Assembly (NCBI GenBank): GCA_036390995.1
Contig: DASWAT010000193.1
Location: forward strand, 1-64,000
Length of the DNA stretch: 64,000 bases
DNA from: DASQQQ01 sp036390995
Lineage (GTDB): Bacteria; Actinomycetota; UBA4738; HRBIN12
Direction: 5' to 3'
The notes beneath the pieces are model-generated. The model worked only from the letters and a program-made list of their open reading frames with translations, searched no databases and was not told the origin of the DNA. Shown piece by piece: positions 1 to 8,678 of the stretch (its first letter is position 1; each line of letters opens with the position of its first letter). Position numbers and translations under genes: made by a program.

Positions 1-1
1 G

Positions 2-1366
2 CGACGGCTGCTCGAGCGGGCCGCCGAGAACACCGAGTGGCGGCAGCGCGAGTGCGTGAACCTCATCCCATCCGAGATGACGGCCTCCCCGATGGTGCGG
101 CTGCTCCAGATCATGGACCCGGCCTTCCGCTACGCGGAGCACCGGGCGCTCGAGGCCTTCCACGACGCCGAGGTCTTCTACTACCAGGGCACGGGGTTCA
201 TCGGGGACGTCGAGATCCTGCTGGAGGGCGAGATGAACGCCTTCCTAGGCAGCACCGAGGTCGAGACGCGTTTGGTCAGCGGACAGATGGCGAACACCGC
301 GGTGTTCAGCGGCCTGGTCGACTTCCTCAATCGGACCGACCGCCGCCGCGAGCCCCGGCGCCTGCGGCGGGTCATGAACCACCACATCGGCAAGGGGGGC
401 CACCTCTCCGCTCAGCCGATGGGCGCCCTCAAGGACTTCGTCGCTCGCGACCCGCGGACCGAGCGGCCGGCGGTGGTCAACTTCCCCGTGCTGCCGGGCA
501 ACCCGTACCGCGTGGACGTCCCGGCGACGCTCGAGCTGATCGAGGAGTACCGGCCCGAGCTGATCGTGTTCGGCAAGAGCATGATCCTCCACAAGGAGCC
601 CGTGACCGAGGTCCGCCGGTTCGTCGACGAACGAGGCATCCCCGCGGTGGTCATGTACGACATGGCGCACGTGCTCGGGCTGATCGGGCCCCACTTCCAG
701 GAACCGTTCGAGGAGGGCGCCGACCTGGTCACCGGCTCGACCCACAAGACCTACTTCGGGACCCAGCGCGGGGTCGTCGGCAGCCGGTACCGTGAGGAGG
801 ACGAGGGGTACGAGCTGTGGGAGTCGATCCGCAGCCGGACGTTCCCCGGGTCGGTCTCGAACCATCACCTCGGGACCCTGCTCGGCCTGCTCATGGCCGC
901 GTACGAGATGAACCACTTCAAGGGCGAGTACCAGCCGCAGGTGATCGCCAACGCGAAGGCGTTCGCCCGGGCGCTGCACGACGCCGGCCTCGACGTGGCC
1001 GGAGACCCCGCCATCGACTTCACGGAGACCCACCAGGTGGTGGTCCGCGTCGGCTACGCACGCGGCTCCGAGATCGCGCGCCGCCTCGAGGCGAACAACG
1101 TCATCTGCAACTACCAAGCGGTTCCGGGCGACGAGGGCTTCACCGCCGCTGGCGGCCTCCGGTTGGGTGTTGCCGAGATGACCAGGTTCGGCATGGAGGA
1201 AGAGGACTTCCGTGAGCTCGCCGCCTTGATGAAGGACGTGATCGTGGACGGCGCCGACGTGGCGGAGAAGGTCGAGGCCTTCCGCCGTCGCTTCACGCAG
1301 ATGCGGTTCTGCTTCGCCCGCGACGAGTTCGCCGACCTGATCGACAGGCTCTCCGCGTTCGTCTAG
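2..1366 (+). CDS. Serine hydroxymethyltransferase-like PLP enzyme (5'-truncated by window edge)
   Basis: The reading frame is open from base 2, so the true start lies before the window. The first complete residues lead into a NLIPSEMTASP stretch, equivalent to the NLIASEN substrate-binding motif of SHMT. A Thr-His-Lys motif (Lys codon at 746-748), followed by a Gly/Arg-rich segment, is the expected PLP Schiff-base lysine. SHMT interconverts serine and glycine with tetrahydrofolate. The sequence departs from housekeeping GlyA around the lysine (THKTYFGTQRG instead of THKTLRGPRGG), so it may be a paralogue acting on another hydroxy-amino acid. It ends convergently with the dehydrogenase gene. 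Confidence 0.8.
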   Translation, partial: RRLLERAAENTEWRQRECVNLIPSEMTASPMVRLLQIMDPAFRYAEHRALEAFHDAEVFYYQGTGFIGDVEILLEGEMNAFLGSTEVETRLVSGQMANTAVFSGLVDFLNRTDRRREPRRLRRVMNHHIGKGGHLSAQPMGALKDFVARDPRTERPAVVNFPVLPGNPYRVDVPATLELIEEYRPELIVFGKSMILHKEPVTEVRRFVDERGIPAVVMYDMAHVLGLIGPHFQEPFEEGADLVTGSTHKTYFGTQRGVVGSRYREEDEGYELWESIRSRTFPGSVSNHHLGTLLGLLMAAYEMNHFKGEYQPQVIANAKAFARALHDAGLDVAGDPAIDFTETHQVVVRVGYARGSEIARRLEANNVICNYQAVPGDEGFTAAGGLRLGVAEMTRFGMEEEDFRELAALMKDVIVDGADVAEKVEAFRRRFTQMRFCFARDEFADLIDRLSAFV

Positions 1367-1374
1367 CCCGCTCC

Positions 1375-1390
1375 GCCACCCGGAGGTGGC
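1375..1390. terminator. Short hairpin between convergent genes
   Basis: GCCACC (1375-1380), loop CGGA, GGTGGC (1385-1390) lies just past the SHMT-like stop and before the convergent stop at 1454. There is no U-tract, so this is a weak terminator candidate. Confidence 0.35.
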
Positions 1391-1453
1391 CGACCTCCCA
1401 TCACGGCCGTGTGTAACTCTCTGCGCCCTCACCCGGACGCTCCTCCACCCGGG

Positions 1454-2947
1454 TCACCTCGCGCCCGGGAACCCGAGATCGACCTTGCTGGTCGAGGGAT
1501 CCGGCCACCGGACGGTAACCGCCTTCTCGTTGGTCCAGAACCGGATGCCTTCCGGGCCGTACATCTTCGCGGAGCCGAACAGCGAGCCCTTCCACCCGCC
1601 GAACGAGTAGAAGGCCAGCGGCACCGGGATCGGCACGTTGATCCCAACCATGCCCGTCGGGACGTCGAACTGGAACCGCCGTGCCGCCCCGCCGTCGTGG
1701 GTGAAGATCGCCGCGCCGTTGCCCCACGGGTTCCGTTCGATCAGTCCCAGCGCCTCCTCGTAGGTCTCGGCGCGAACGACGGTCATGACTGGACCGAAGA
1801 TCTCGTCCTTGTAGCAGTCCATGTCGGTGGTGACGTGGTCGATCACCGAGGGTCCGACGAAGAACCCGGTACCCCACAAGGGGTGCTCTCGGCCGTCGAC
1901 CAGGACCGACGCTCCTTGTTCCCGAGCGCCGTCGAGGTACGACACGACCTTGTCACGGTGCTCCCGGGTTACGAGCGGCCCCATCTCGGACTCGGGATCC
2001 ATGCCGGGACCGACCCGGAGCGTTGCGGTGCGCTCGAGGATCGCCTCCATCAACGGGTCGGCGACGTCGCCGACCGGCACCACGGTGGCGATGGCCATGC
2101 ACCGCTCCCCCGACGAGCCGTACACGGAGGAGACGGCCGCGTCGGCCGCCATGCCGACGTCGGCATCGGGCAGCACCACCATGTGGTTCTTCGCCCCGGC
2201 GAGGGCCTGCACGCGCTTCCCGTTCGCCGCGCCCGTCGCGTAGACGTACCTCGCGATCGGCGTCGAGCCCACGAAGCTCACGGCCTTCACGTCGGGATGG
2301 TCGAGGATCCGGTCGACGACCACCTTGTCGCCCTGCACGACCTGGAACACACCGTCGGGCAGCCCCGCCTCCCGGAAGATCTCCGCGAGCACCAGGGAGG
2401 CGCCCGGGTCCTTCTCCGACGGCTTCAGGATGAAGCAGTTGCCGCAGGCGATCGCGCCGGCGCACATCCACATCGGGACCATGGCCGGGAAGTTGAACGG
2501 CGTGATCCCTGCCACCACGCCGAGCGGTTGCCGGATCGAGTACAGGTCGAAGCCCGTCGTGATCTGCTCGCTGTAGTCGCCCTTCATGAGGTGAGGGACG
2601 CCTGCCGCGAACTCCGTGAGCTCCACTCCGCGCTCCACCTCGGCGGTGGCGTCGAACAGGCACTTGCCGTGCTGGAGCGTGATCGCCCGCGCCACCTCGA
2701 CCTTGCGCCCGTCCAGGGCCGCACGGATCTGGAACATGATCGCGGCGCGTCTCGACAGCGAGGTGGCGCGCCACTCGGGGAAGACCTCCTTCGCGACGTC
2801 GACCGCCCGATCGAACTCCGCCACGGTGGCGAAGTCGACCTCGTGGGTCTGGTGCCCCGTCGCCGGGTCGCACACGGGCCCGGTCCGGCCGGACTCCCCG
2901 GGCACGACCTTGCCGCCGATCCAATGGCTGATCCGTTCCACCGCCAT
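1454..2947 (-). CDS. mmsA: Methylmalonate-semialdehyde dehydrogenase (CoA-acylating)
   Basis: A 497-residue aldehyde dehydrogenase of the MmsA/IolA type, which converts (methyl)malonate semialdehyde to propionyl- or acetyl-CoA with NAD and CoA in valine or inositol breakdown. Visible features are the N-terminal WIGG start, the cofactor-fold stretch ITPFNFPAMVPMWM, the GSTPIARYVY segment and the catalytic Cys at about residue 283 in GSSGERCMA. The family's IFGPV motif and length also fit. An in-frame GTG lies 24 nt upstream, but the ATG at 2947 has a strong GGAAGGGG ribosome site five bases away, so I chose it. No other valine or inositol genes are adjacent. Confidence 0.93.
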   Translation of the reverse strand: MAVERISHWIGGKVVPGESGRTGPVCDPATGHQTHEVDFATVAEFDRAVDVAKEVFPEWRATSLSRRAAIMFQIRAALDGRKVEVARAITLQHGKCLFDATAEVERGVELTEFAAGVPHLMKGDYSEQITTGFDLYSIRQPLGVVAGITPFNFPAMVPMWMCAGAIACGNCFILKPSEKDPGASLVLAEIFREAGLPDGVFQVVQGDKVVVDRILDHPDVKAVSFVGSTPIARYVYATGAANGKRVQALAGAKNHMVVLPDADVGMAADAAVSSVYGSSGERCMAIATVVPVGDVADPLMEAILERTATLRVGPGMDPESEMGPLVTREHRDKVVSYLDGAREQGASVLVDGREHPLWGTGFFVGPSVIDHVTTDMDCYKDEIFGPVMTVVRAETYEEALGLIERNPWGNGAAIFTHDGGAARRFQFDVPTGMVGINVPIPVPLAFYSFGGWKGSLFGSAKMYGPEGIRFWTNEKAVTVRWPDPSTSKVDLGFPGAR

Positions 2948-3063
2948 CCACCCCTTCCGATGCGCACGCACTCCGCACCACTAAGCCATCCGGCGGCGTT
3001 CGGGACTAGGGACTTCGGACCTCCCCGGGCGGGACCGCGATACCTTCTGGTCGAACTCCTCCG

Positions 3064-4521
3064 TCACCCCCGCAGGACGGCGTCCTGCTGGAGGTCGCGG
3101 AACATCGACCGTGCAGCGGCGCCGAGCTTGATAACGCTCTGGCCGCCGATCATGCCCCCAGACCCGGGAACGACGTCGTTGCGTACGTGGGCGGCGTCGA
3201 TCGAGGGCACCGCCAGGAGGAGCTCGGTCATCTGGGCCAGACTGAGGTTCGTCCGTAGGTAGCGGGCCCCCGCCACGACCCAACGCAGGAGGGTTGCGGG
3301 GTCCCTCTGGAGGTCGGCGCGCAATCCGCGCATCGCCGAGACGATGAGATGCCCCTGGTTCCAGGAACGTCCGACGTCGCCGCCCGGAGCGTCGTGGCGG
3401 TCGCGCGCGAAGGCCAGTGCGTTGCGGCCGTTCAGGCGCTTCGGCCCCCTCTGGAAGTACGCGTGGGAGGCGGGGTCGCTCATCGGATACGGGATCGTGG
3501 TTCGGATCCCGCCGATCGCGTTCACGATGCTGCTGAAGCCGTCGAACCCGGTCAAGACATAGGCGTCGATGCCGATGCCGGTCAGCTGCTCGACGGTCCG
3601 AACGGTGAGCTCGGGACCCCCGTAGACGAGGGCCGAGTTGATCTTCTGCGTCCCGGCCCCGGGGATCTGGACGTACGAGTCGCGAGGGATGCCCAGGATC
3701 GACGCGATGCCCTTGCGGGGGTTCACGCCCACGATATGCAAGGAGTCGGCACGCGCTGCACCCACGGATCGGCCGGGTCGCGCGTCGCTCCCGATCACCA
3801 GCACGAAGAGCAGGTCGTTCGACGGCAACGGCGGAGAGAGGGACGCGCGCCGCACCTTCCGCTCGATCTCCCCCACCGAGGGCATCCGGCTGCGGACGTG
3901 GAAGGAAACGATCCTCCACCGTCCGGCGATCCGGCGCAGGACGTAGTCGCCGTCCTGGCTGAGCTCGGCACGGACCCCTTCGGCGTCGGTCAGCGCCACG
4001 CCGGCGAACGTCATCTTCGCCACCGCGGTCACGGGATGCCCACCACGATCGAGCAGGAACCGCACGCCCAGCCGAGCCCGCCGCGGCCGCACCGCGGACA
4101 ACCGCGTCGCGAGCTTGCCGAGCGTCAACTCCTGGAGATCCCGGCGGACGCCCTCGCGAACATCCCGGGCGAAGAGACGGTAGAGGGCGGAGAACCGGCC
4201 CTCGTCCCACCGGTCGGGATCGACGAACCCGATCGAGTAGAGCCGGGTCATGGTTCGCCGGATCGCGGCCGCCGGCGTGCGGAGCCGGCGTGGGCGAACG
4301 GGCCCCTGCACGCGATCACCCTGCACACGGTGCAGATCCACCGTGAGTCGGAACCGACGTGCTGTGGAGGCAGGCGACGTGGCCGACGAGGATCCCAGCG
4401 AGGACGGCTGCCCCGCGGAGCCCGATCCATCACGAAGGACGAGCCAAGCGCCGCCGGCAACCAGCAGAGCGGCTACGAAGGCCGATCCGCCGAGCAGCCA
4501 TCCGCGCCGGCCGTTCCTCAC
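3064..4521 (-). CDS. LytR-CpsA-Psr (LCP) family cell-wall polymer ligase
   Basis: 485 residues with a short basic N-terminus, one membrane helix (about residues 8-28) and an extracytoplasmic remainder. The C-terminal half (about residues 245-430) is an LCP domain: GSDARPG, RADSLHIVGVN, the IPRDSYVQIPG polyprenyl-phosphate pocket motif with conserved Arg/Asp, and KINSALVYGG. The family transfers undecaprenyl- or decaprenyl-linked glycopolymers to peptidoglycan. The stretch at about residues 75-235 has no obvious LCP homology and looks like an NTF2/SnoaL-like accessory fold (inference only). The start is GTG. A peptidoglycan amidase lies 128 bp upstream on the same strand, which fits a wall-related pair. 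Confidence 0.88.
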   Translation of the reverse strand: MRNGRRGWLLGGSAFVAALLVAGGAWLVLRDGSGSAGQPSSLGSSSATSPASTARRFRLTVDLHRVQGDRVQGPVRPRRLRTPAAAIRRTMTRLYSIGFVDPDRWDEGRFSALYRLFARDVREGVRRDLQELTLGKLATRLSAVRPRRARLGVRFLLDRGGHPVTAVAKMTFAGVALTDAEGVRAELSQDGDYVLRRIAGRWRIVSFHVRSRMPSVGEIERKVRRASLSPPLPSNDLLFVLVIGSDARPGRSVGAARADSLHIVGVNPRKGIASILGIPRDSYVQIPGAGTQKINSALVYGGPELTVRTVEQLTGIGIDAYVLTGFDGFSSIVNAIGGIRTTIPYPMSDPASHAYFQRGPKRLNGRNALAFARDRHDAPGGDVGRSWNQGHLIVSAMRGLRADLQRDPATLLRWVVAGARYLRTNLSLAQMTELLLAVPSIDAAHVRNDVVPGSGGMIGGQSVIKLGAAARSMFRDLQQDAVLRG

Positions 4522-4649
4522 GCGCTCACCGTGGCATGGAATCGCACCCGCCCAAGGCTACCCGCCGCCGCTCGCGGCAAACGGCCCATCCGACTCCCCG
4601 GAGCCGGGCCGGCCGGCCGTCCCCCGGAGTCGTGTGGGCGAGATGCAGG

Positions 4650-5498
4650 TCAGCAACCCGGATCGACCCAATCGGGTCCGGGGCCTCCGGGGACGCCCGA
4701 GCGGCGCGCGAGGCGCCGTAGTTTGCGGCGGAAGGCCTGCATGTCCCCATGCTGCCAGTCCGCGTGGGTCAGGCACCGCCACGAGTCGTACCGCTCGTGG
4801 TGGTAGGGGCTGCGCAGGATCTCCGCATGGCCGATGACGTTGCCGGCGCCGATCCCGAACCGCGCCATCAGCCACAGGGTCAACCGTAGCGCCGCCCGCA
4901 GCTCGACCCGGTTCCGGAGTATCTGCCGGTCGCTCGTCCCCACCATCTCGATCCCGATCGCCGTCCAGTTCATCCCGATGGCGTGCCGGCACCGGGCCCC
5001 CAGGTTCACGAGCTGGAAGACGGTGCCGTCGGCGTCGACGAGGAAATGCGAGCAGACGCCGGGCATCTCGTTCAGATGCCGGACGTTCGCGGCGAAATAG
5101 TTCCAGGCGCTCTGGGCCGAGGTCCCGTCCGTGTAGTGCTCCACGATGACCTGTGGGTCGACCAGGCGCCATGTGCGCCGGCCGTAGTGACGTTTCGAGT
5201 AGGCGGCCATCTGATGCTTGCGCTTCGCGCCGAACGGGATCTTCTTCCAGATCACGGCGGGCTTCAGCGTCGAGGGCTCGACACGGTTGGCGATCGCGGT
5301 CCGGTTCGCCGCAGGGAAGGCGCGAACCTCGGGTCCCGCCATCACGAGCACCATGAGCGTGCCCATCGCGAGAGCCCGACACCCGCGGGGTGCGGTCAAA
5401 GCTCGTTCACCGCCGGATCGTAATCCCGTTCGGGTCGCCTCGGAACGTGCCGAGGCGACGCCGCGAACGCACATCCAAGGCCTCGGACGACTGGTCAT
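4650..5498 (-). CDS. Secreted N-acetylmuramoyl-L-alanine amidase (Amidase_2/PGRP type)
   Basis: 282 residues in the longest form. After a hydrophobic export segment (MGTLMVLVMAG, about residues 45-55) comes a zinc amidase fold: VEHYTDG with the first His ligand, CSHFLVDADGTVFQLV, an IGIEMVG strand and NVIGHAEI with a second His ligand. The family cleaves the N-acetylmuramic acid-L-alanine bond of peptidoglycan. Start choice is uncertain. The ATG at 5498 has a GGAG 12 nt upstream but gives a long N-terminus, while the ATG at 5366 would put the signal peptide at the very start but has no ribosome site. Confidence 0.82.
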   Translation of the reverse strand: MTSRPRPWMCVRGVASARSEATRTGLRSGGERALTAPRGCRALAMGTLMVLVMAGPEVRAFPAANRTAIANRVEPSTLKPAVIWKKIPFGAKRKHQMAAYSKRHYGRRTWRLVDPQVIVEHYTDGTSAQSAWNYFAANVRHLNEMPGVCSHFLVDADGTVFQLVNLGARCRHAIGMNWTAIGIEMVGTSDRQILRNRVELRAALRLTLWLMARFGIGAGNVIGHAEILRSPYHHERYDSWRCLTHADWQHGDMQAFRRKLRRLARRSGVPGGPGPDWVDPGC

Positions 5499-5649
5499 GG
5501 ACGCCGTCGTCTCCTACCTGGAGCGAACCGCACCCCCCGGGGCCTTCGTCGGGCTCATGGCAGCCAGGGACGTGGCCCCTTCTGCGAACGCTACGGGTTC
5601 GCCTGGCGGCTCGACGCACAGCCGGGGATGTTCCGGATCTGGTGGCAGC

Positions 5650-6474
5650 TCAGGCCATCGCTGGGGAATCCGACGACGCCGGGGACCCCGACGACCTCGA
5701 AGGCGCCGCCCGTTGGAGACGACGAGCCACGACGAACCCCGCGATCACCAGGCCGATACACAGGTACTGCGCACCGGTCAGACCGAGGACCGTTCTGTCG
5801 TAGGCGCGAAGGAAGTCCGTGAGGAACCGCTGGACCCCGTACCAGAGCAGGAACGTGACGGTGAGCCAACCCGGTCGGATACCTTTGCGGCGCAACCAGA
5901 ACATCAACCCGATCAGCGGCAGGAGCAGGAGGAGTTCGTACAGCGCGGTGTTGTGGATGTGGGCGCCGATGGGGATGGGACCCTCCCTCGTGATGCCGCC
6001 GAGGTAGTGGACCGCCAGCGGGAACGAGGTCGTCCCGCCGAGGTGCTCTCCCACCGAGTAGCAGCCGATCCGGCCGATCGCGAGACCCGGCGCGAGCCCC
6101 AGCACGACGCCATCGGCCAGGACGAGCCCCGGCACCTCGGGAGGGCGCCGGAGCCACCACACGACGACGGCGACCGCGGCGATGAACCCGCCCGAGAACT
6201 CCAGCCCTCCCTCCCAGACCGCGACCACGGCCCACGGCCGCGAGACGTAGTCGCCCAGGTGCGCGGCCACGAACAGGAGTCGGGCGCCGACGAACCCGAG
6301 GATCAGGATCCACCACGCGAGCGTGCCCAACCGCTCCGGGTCCAGGCCGTTCCGACGGCCGTGACGGATGAAGACGAGCGAACCCACCAGCATGGCGAGA
6401 CCCACGAACATCCCGAACGTGTGGAGCGTGACGGGACCGACCTGGACCGTGGGGAAGGTTCGATACGGGATCAT
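5650..6474 (-). CDS. lgt: Prolipoprotein diacylglyceryl transferase (Lgt)
   Basis: 274-residue polytopic membrane protein with about seven hydrophobic helices. It contains the Lgt signature in the form GRIGCYSVGEHLGG and the upstream VWEGGLEFSGG segment. Lgt moves diacylglycerol from phosphatidylglycerol to the lipobox cysteine of prolipoproteins. At least five lipobox proteins are encoded in this window. The signature differs from the textbook form: Cys occupies the position that is Asn in E. coli Lgt (GRIGNF), and the HGG...HGG region lacks one His. It could be a divergent Lgt or a paralogue. The ATG start at 6474 fits the usual N-terminus; further upstream codons give a non-conserved extension. 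Confidence 0.85.
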   Translation of the reverse strand: MIPYRTFPTVQVGPVTLHTFGMFVGLAMLVGSLVFIRHGRRNGLDPERLGTLAWWILILGFVGARLLFVAAHLGDYVSRPWAVVAVWEGGLEFSGGFIAAVAVVVWWLRRPPEVPGLVLADGVVLGLAPGLAIGRIGCYSVGEHLGGTTSFPLAVHYLGGITREGPIPIGAHIHNTALYELLLLLPLIGLMFWLRRKGIRPGWLTVTFLLWYGVQRFLTDFLRAYDRTVLGLTGAQYLCIGLVIAGFVVARRLQRAAPSRSSGSPASSDSPAMA

Positions 6475-6618
6475 GGGCGGGCTGCGCGATGGGTCACGTC
6501 CACATGCTACGCGGGTCCCCCCGATCGGCCGGGACCCGATAGGATGCCGAGGTGCCGCTTCGGAGCAACGACGCGGACGGCGGCACGGCACGATGCCCGC
6601 GCACGAACGAGGGTCCTG

Positions 6619-8664
6619 ATGAGCCACTGCCCAAAGCCCCGCTCGACCTCCCCACGGACGTCCCGGGTCCTCCTGCTCGTCGCCGTCCTGCCCCTGGTGG
6701 CCACGCTCCTCCCGAGCCCCGCAGGAGCCACGACCGGCGGAGGACAGTTCGTGATCCGCTGTCGGTACTCACACTCGCTGATGGACGATCCGATCGTGTT
6801 CCCCGGGCAGCCCGGAGCTTCCCACCTCCACGACTTCTACGGGAACAAGAGCGTCGACGCGTATTCGACCACGGCCTCCATGCTGGCGGGGACCACCACC
6901 TGTCGCGTTCCGAGCGACACGGCGGGCTACTGGGCGCCCGCGCCGTACCTCAACGGCACTCGCATCCTCCCGCCGGTGACCCGGGTCTACTACATCGGCA
7001 GCGCGAACCAGGACGTCGAGACCTTCCCGCCCGGGCTGAAGATGATCGGCGGCAACAAGGCCGCGACCTCGCCGGCCGAGAACCCGCACGTCAGCTGGTA
7101 CTGCGGGGAAGTCACGAACATCAAGACCCCCCGCAAGGACACGCCGTACGACTGCACCCCGTACGCCGACTACTCCTTCGTCGACGGCGTCATCGAGGTC
7201 ATCGACATGCCCAACTGCTGGAACGGTATCGGCCTCGAGCCCTCAGACGTCGTGTACCCCGAGGGTGGGGCGTGCCCGTCGGAGTTCCCGCACGTGCTCC
7301 CGAAGATGTCGCAGCGGGTGCACACGCATGTCATGAACCCCCTCAACCCCGATGGAACGGTGGCCCTGTCGCTATCGAGCGGACCGTTCTGGACGCTGCA
7401 CGCCGACTTCTGGAACACGTGGCAGCAGCCCAGGCTGGACCAGCTCGTGAGCGAGTGCATCGTGGCGGGCGTCCACTGCGGCGCCGTGGGCCCGGCCCCC
7501 AAGCCCTCCTGGACGCGTGAGTTCGGCACCCGTCGGTACGACCTGACGCTCGGCCTGGCCGACGGTCCCGGCGGCGTCTACGCCGTGGGCACCACGAACC
7601 TCACCTTGCCGGGGCAGAAGCGGTACCACCGCACGGATGCCTTCGTCCGCGTCTACGGGGCCGGTGGCGAGGAACGATGGACACGACAGTTCGGCACGTC
7701 CGGCATCGACCGGGCCCTCGGCGTCGCGGTGGACCACACGGGCGTCTACGTGGTGGGGAGCACGGACGGCGTGTTCGAGGGACAACATCGTGGCGGCGGC
7801 GCGGATGCGTTCCTCCGTCGATACGACCTCCAGGGCAACGAGCTCTGGACCCGGCAGTTCGGCGGATCCGGAGATGACGAAGCGGCCGCCGTGAGCGTCC
7901 ACCGCCGAGCCATCTACGTGGCGGGGAGCTGGGGCGGCCTGCCCGGCACGGCCGGGGTCGGCTCCGACGGCTTCGTCCGCCGGTACCTCCCGAGCGGCAA
8001 GCTGACATGGAAGGGATCCATCCACACGGATGGGATCGACCGGATCCTTGCCGTCGCGGCCGAGGGATCTCGTGTGTACGTCGGCGGGAGCACCGACGCG
8101 GCGGTCGCATCGACGAACGCCGGCGGCTCCGACGCCTTCGTCAAAGCATTCTCGACGAACGGAGGTTCGCTCTGGGCCCGCCAGATGGGGACCCCGGGTG
8201 ACGAAGGGATCACGGGGGTGCTCGTGCGGTCCGGAAGCATCTTCGCCGCCGGCTCCACGACGGGCGCACTCGGCGGCCCGATCGGAGGGGAAGAGGATGG
8301 GTTCCTCCTCCGACTCGACGGCGGCGGCCAGCTTCGCTGGCTCCGCCAGTTCGGAACTGCCGGCGCCGACGAGGTCCACGGGATGGACGCGACGTCCACC
8401 GGTCTCCTCGTGGCCGGGGCGACGACCGGGGCGTTCCTGGACCAGGTGCTGCTGGGTGAGACCGATGCCTTCCTGACGAAGTACGACGTGAAGGGGGCGC
8501 AGCTGTGGACGTCCCAGCTCGGCACCGACGACTTCGACGCGGGCCTGGCCCTCACCGCGAACGACCGCGCCGCGTACGTGGGCGGGGAAACGCACGGAGC
8601 GTTCCCCGGTCAGGTGAACGAGGGTGACCGGGACGCCTTCGTGACGAAGGTCACCTTCCGGTAG
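6619..8664 (+). CDS. Secreted DUF1996 protein fused to a seven-repeat SBBP-type beta-propeller
   Basis: 681 residues. A signal peptide (about residues 1-40, ending SPAGA) leads into a DUF1996 domain (about residues 45-290) with its typical opening RCRYSHSLMDDPIVFPG and SHLHDFYGN, a GYWAPAPYLNG motif and six or more cysteines. From about residue 300 to the end there are seven copies of a 52-57-residue repeat built on W-x-R-Q-F-G-T, a central D, and a YVxGxT strand, as expected for a seven-bladed propeller. The function of DUF1996 is unknown. The ATG at 6619 has a GAGGG five bases upstream and starts the signal peptide; the open frame reaching back to 5218 is antisense to lgt and not real. A possible -10 (TAGGAT) is at 6540-6545. 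Confidence 0.85.
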   Translation: MSHCPKPRSTSPRTSRVLLLVAVLPLVATLLPSPAGATTGGGQFVIRCRYSHSLMDDPIVFPGQPGASHLHDFYGNKSVDAYSTTASMLAGTTTCRVPSDTAGYWAPAPYLNGTRILPPVTRVYYIGSANQDVETFPPGLKMIGGNKAATSPAENPHVSWYCGEVTNIKTPRKDTPYDCTPYADYSFVDGVIEVIDMPNCWNGIGLEPSDVVYPEGGACPSEFPHVLPKMSQRVHTHVMNPLNPDGTVALSLSSGPFWTLHADFWNTWQQPRLDQLVSECIVAGVHCGAVGPAPKPSWTREFGTRRYDLTLGLADGPGGVYAVGTTNLTLPGQKRYHRTDAFVRVYGAGGEERWTRQFGTSGIDRALGVAVDHTGVYVVGSTDGVFEGQHRGGGADAFLRRYDLQGNELWTRQFGGSGDDEAAAVSVHRRAIYVAGSWGGLPGTAGVGSDGFVRRYLPSGKLTWKGSIHTDGIDRILAVAAEGSRVYVGGSTDAAVASTNAGGSDAFVKAFSTNGGSLWARQMGTPGDEGITGVLVRSGSIFAAGSTTGALGGPIGGEEDGFLLRLDGGGQLRWLRQFGTAGADEVHGMDATSTGLLVAGATTGAFLDQVLLGETDAFLTKYDVKGAQLWTSQLGTDDFDAGLALTANDRAAYVGGETHGAFPGQVNEGDRDAFVTKVTFR

Positions 8665-8678
8665 GCTCCGTTACCGCG

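Noticed and set aside
5218..6618. Long open frame upstream of the DUF1996 gene
   Set aside because: It runs antisense through lgt and the amidase, has no protein-like composition, and the signal peptide at 6619 marks the real start.
6552..6621. TAGGAT followed six bases later by GTG at 6552 as another leaderless start
   Set aside because: The GTG opens a frame different from DUF1996 that yields an Arg/Pro-rich shadow; the box may still be the promoter for a short leader.
7510..8660. Periodic DNA pattern suggesting a tandem repeat array
   Set aside because: The period of about 160-170 bp follows the seven propeller repeats of the encoded protein; codons diverge freely.
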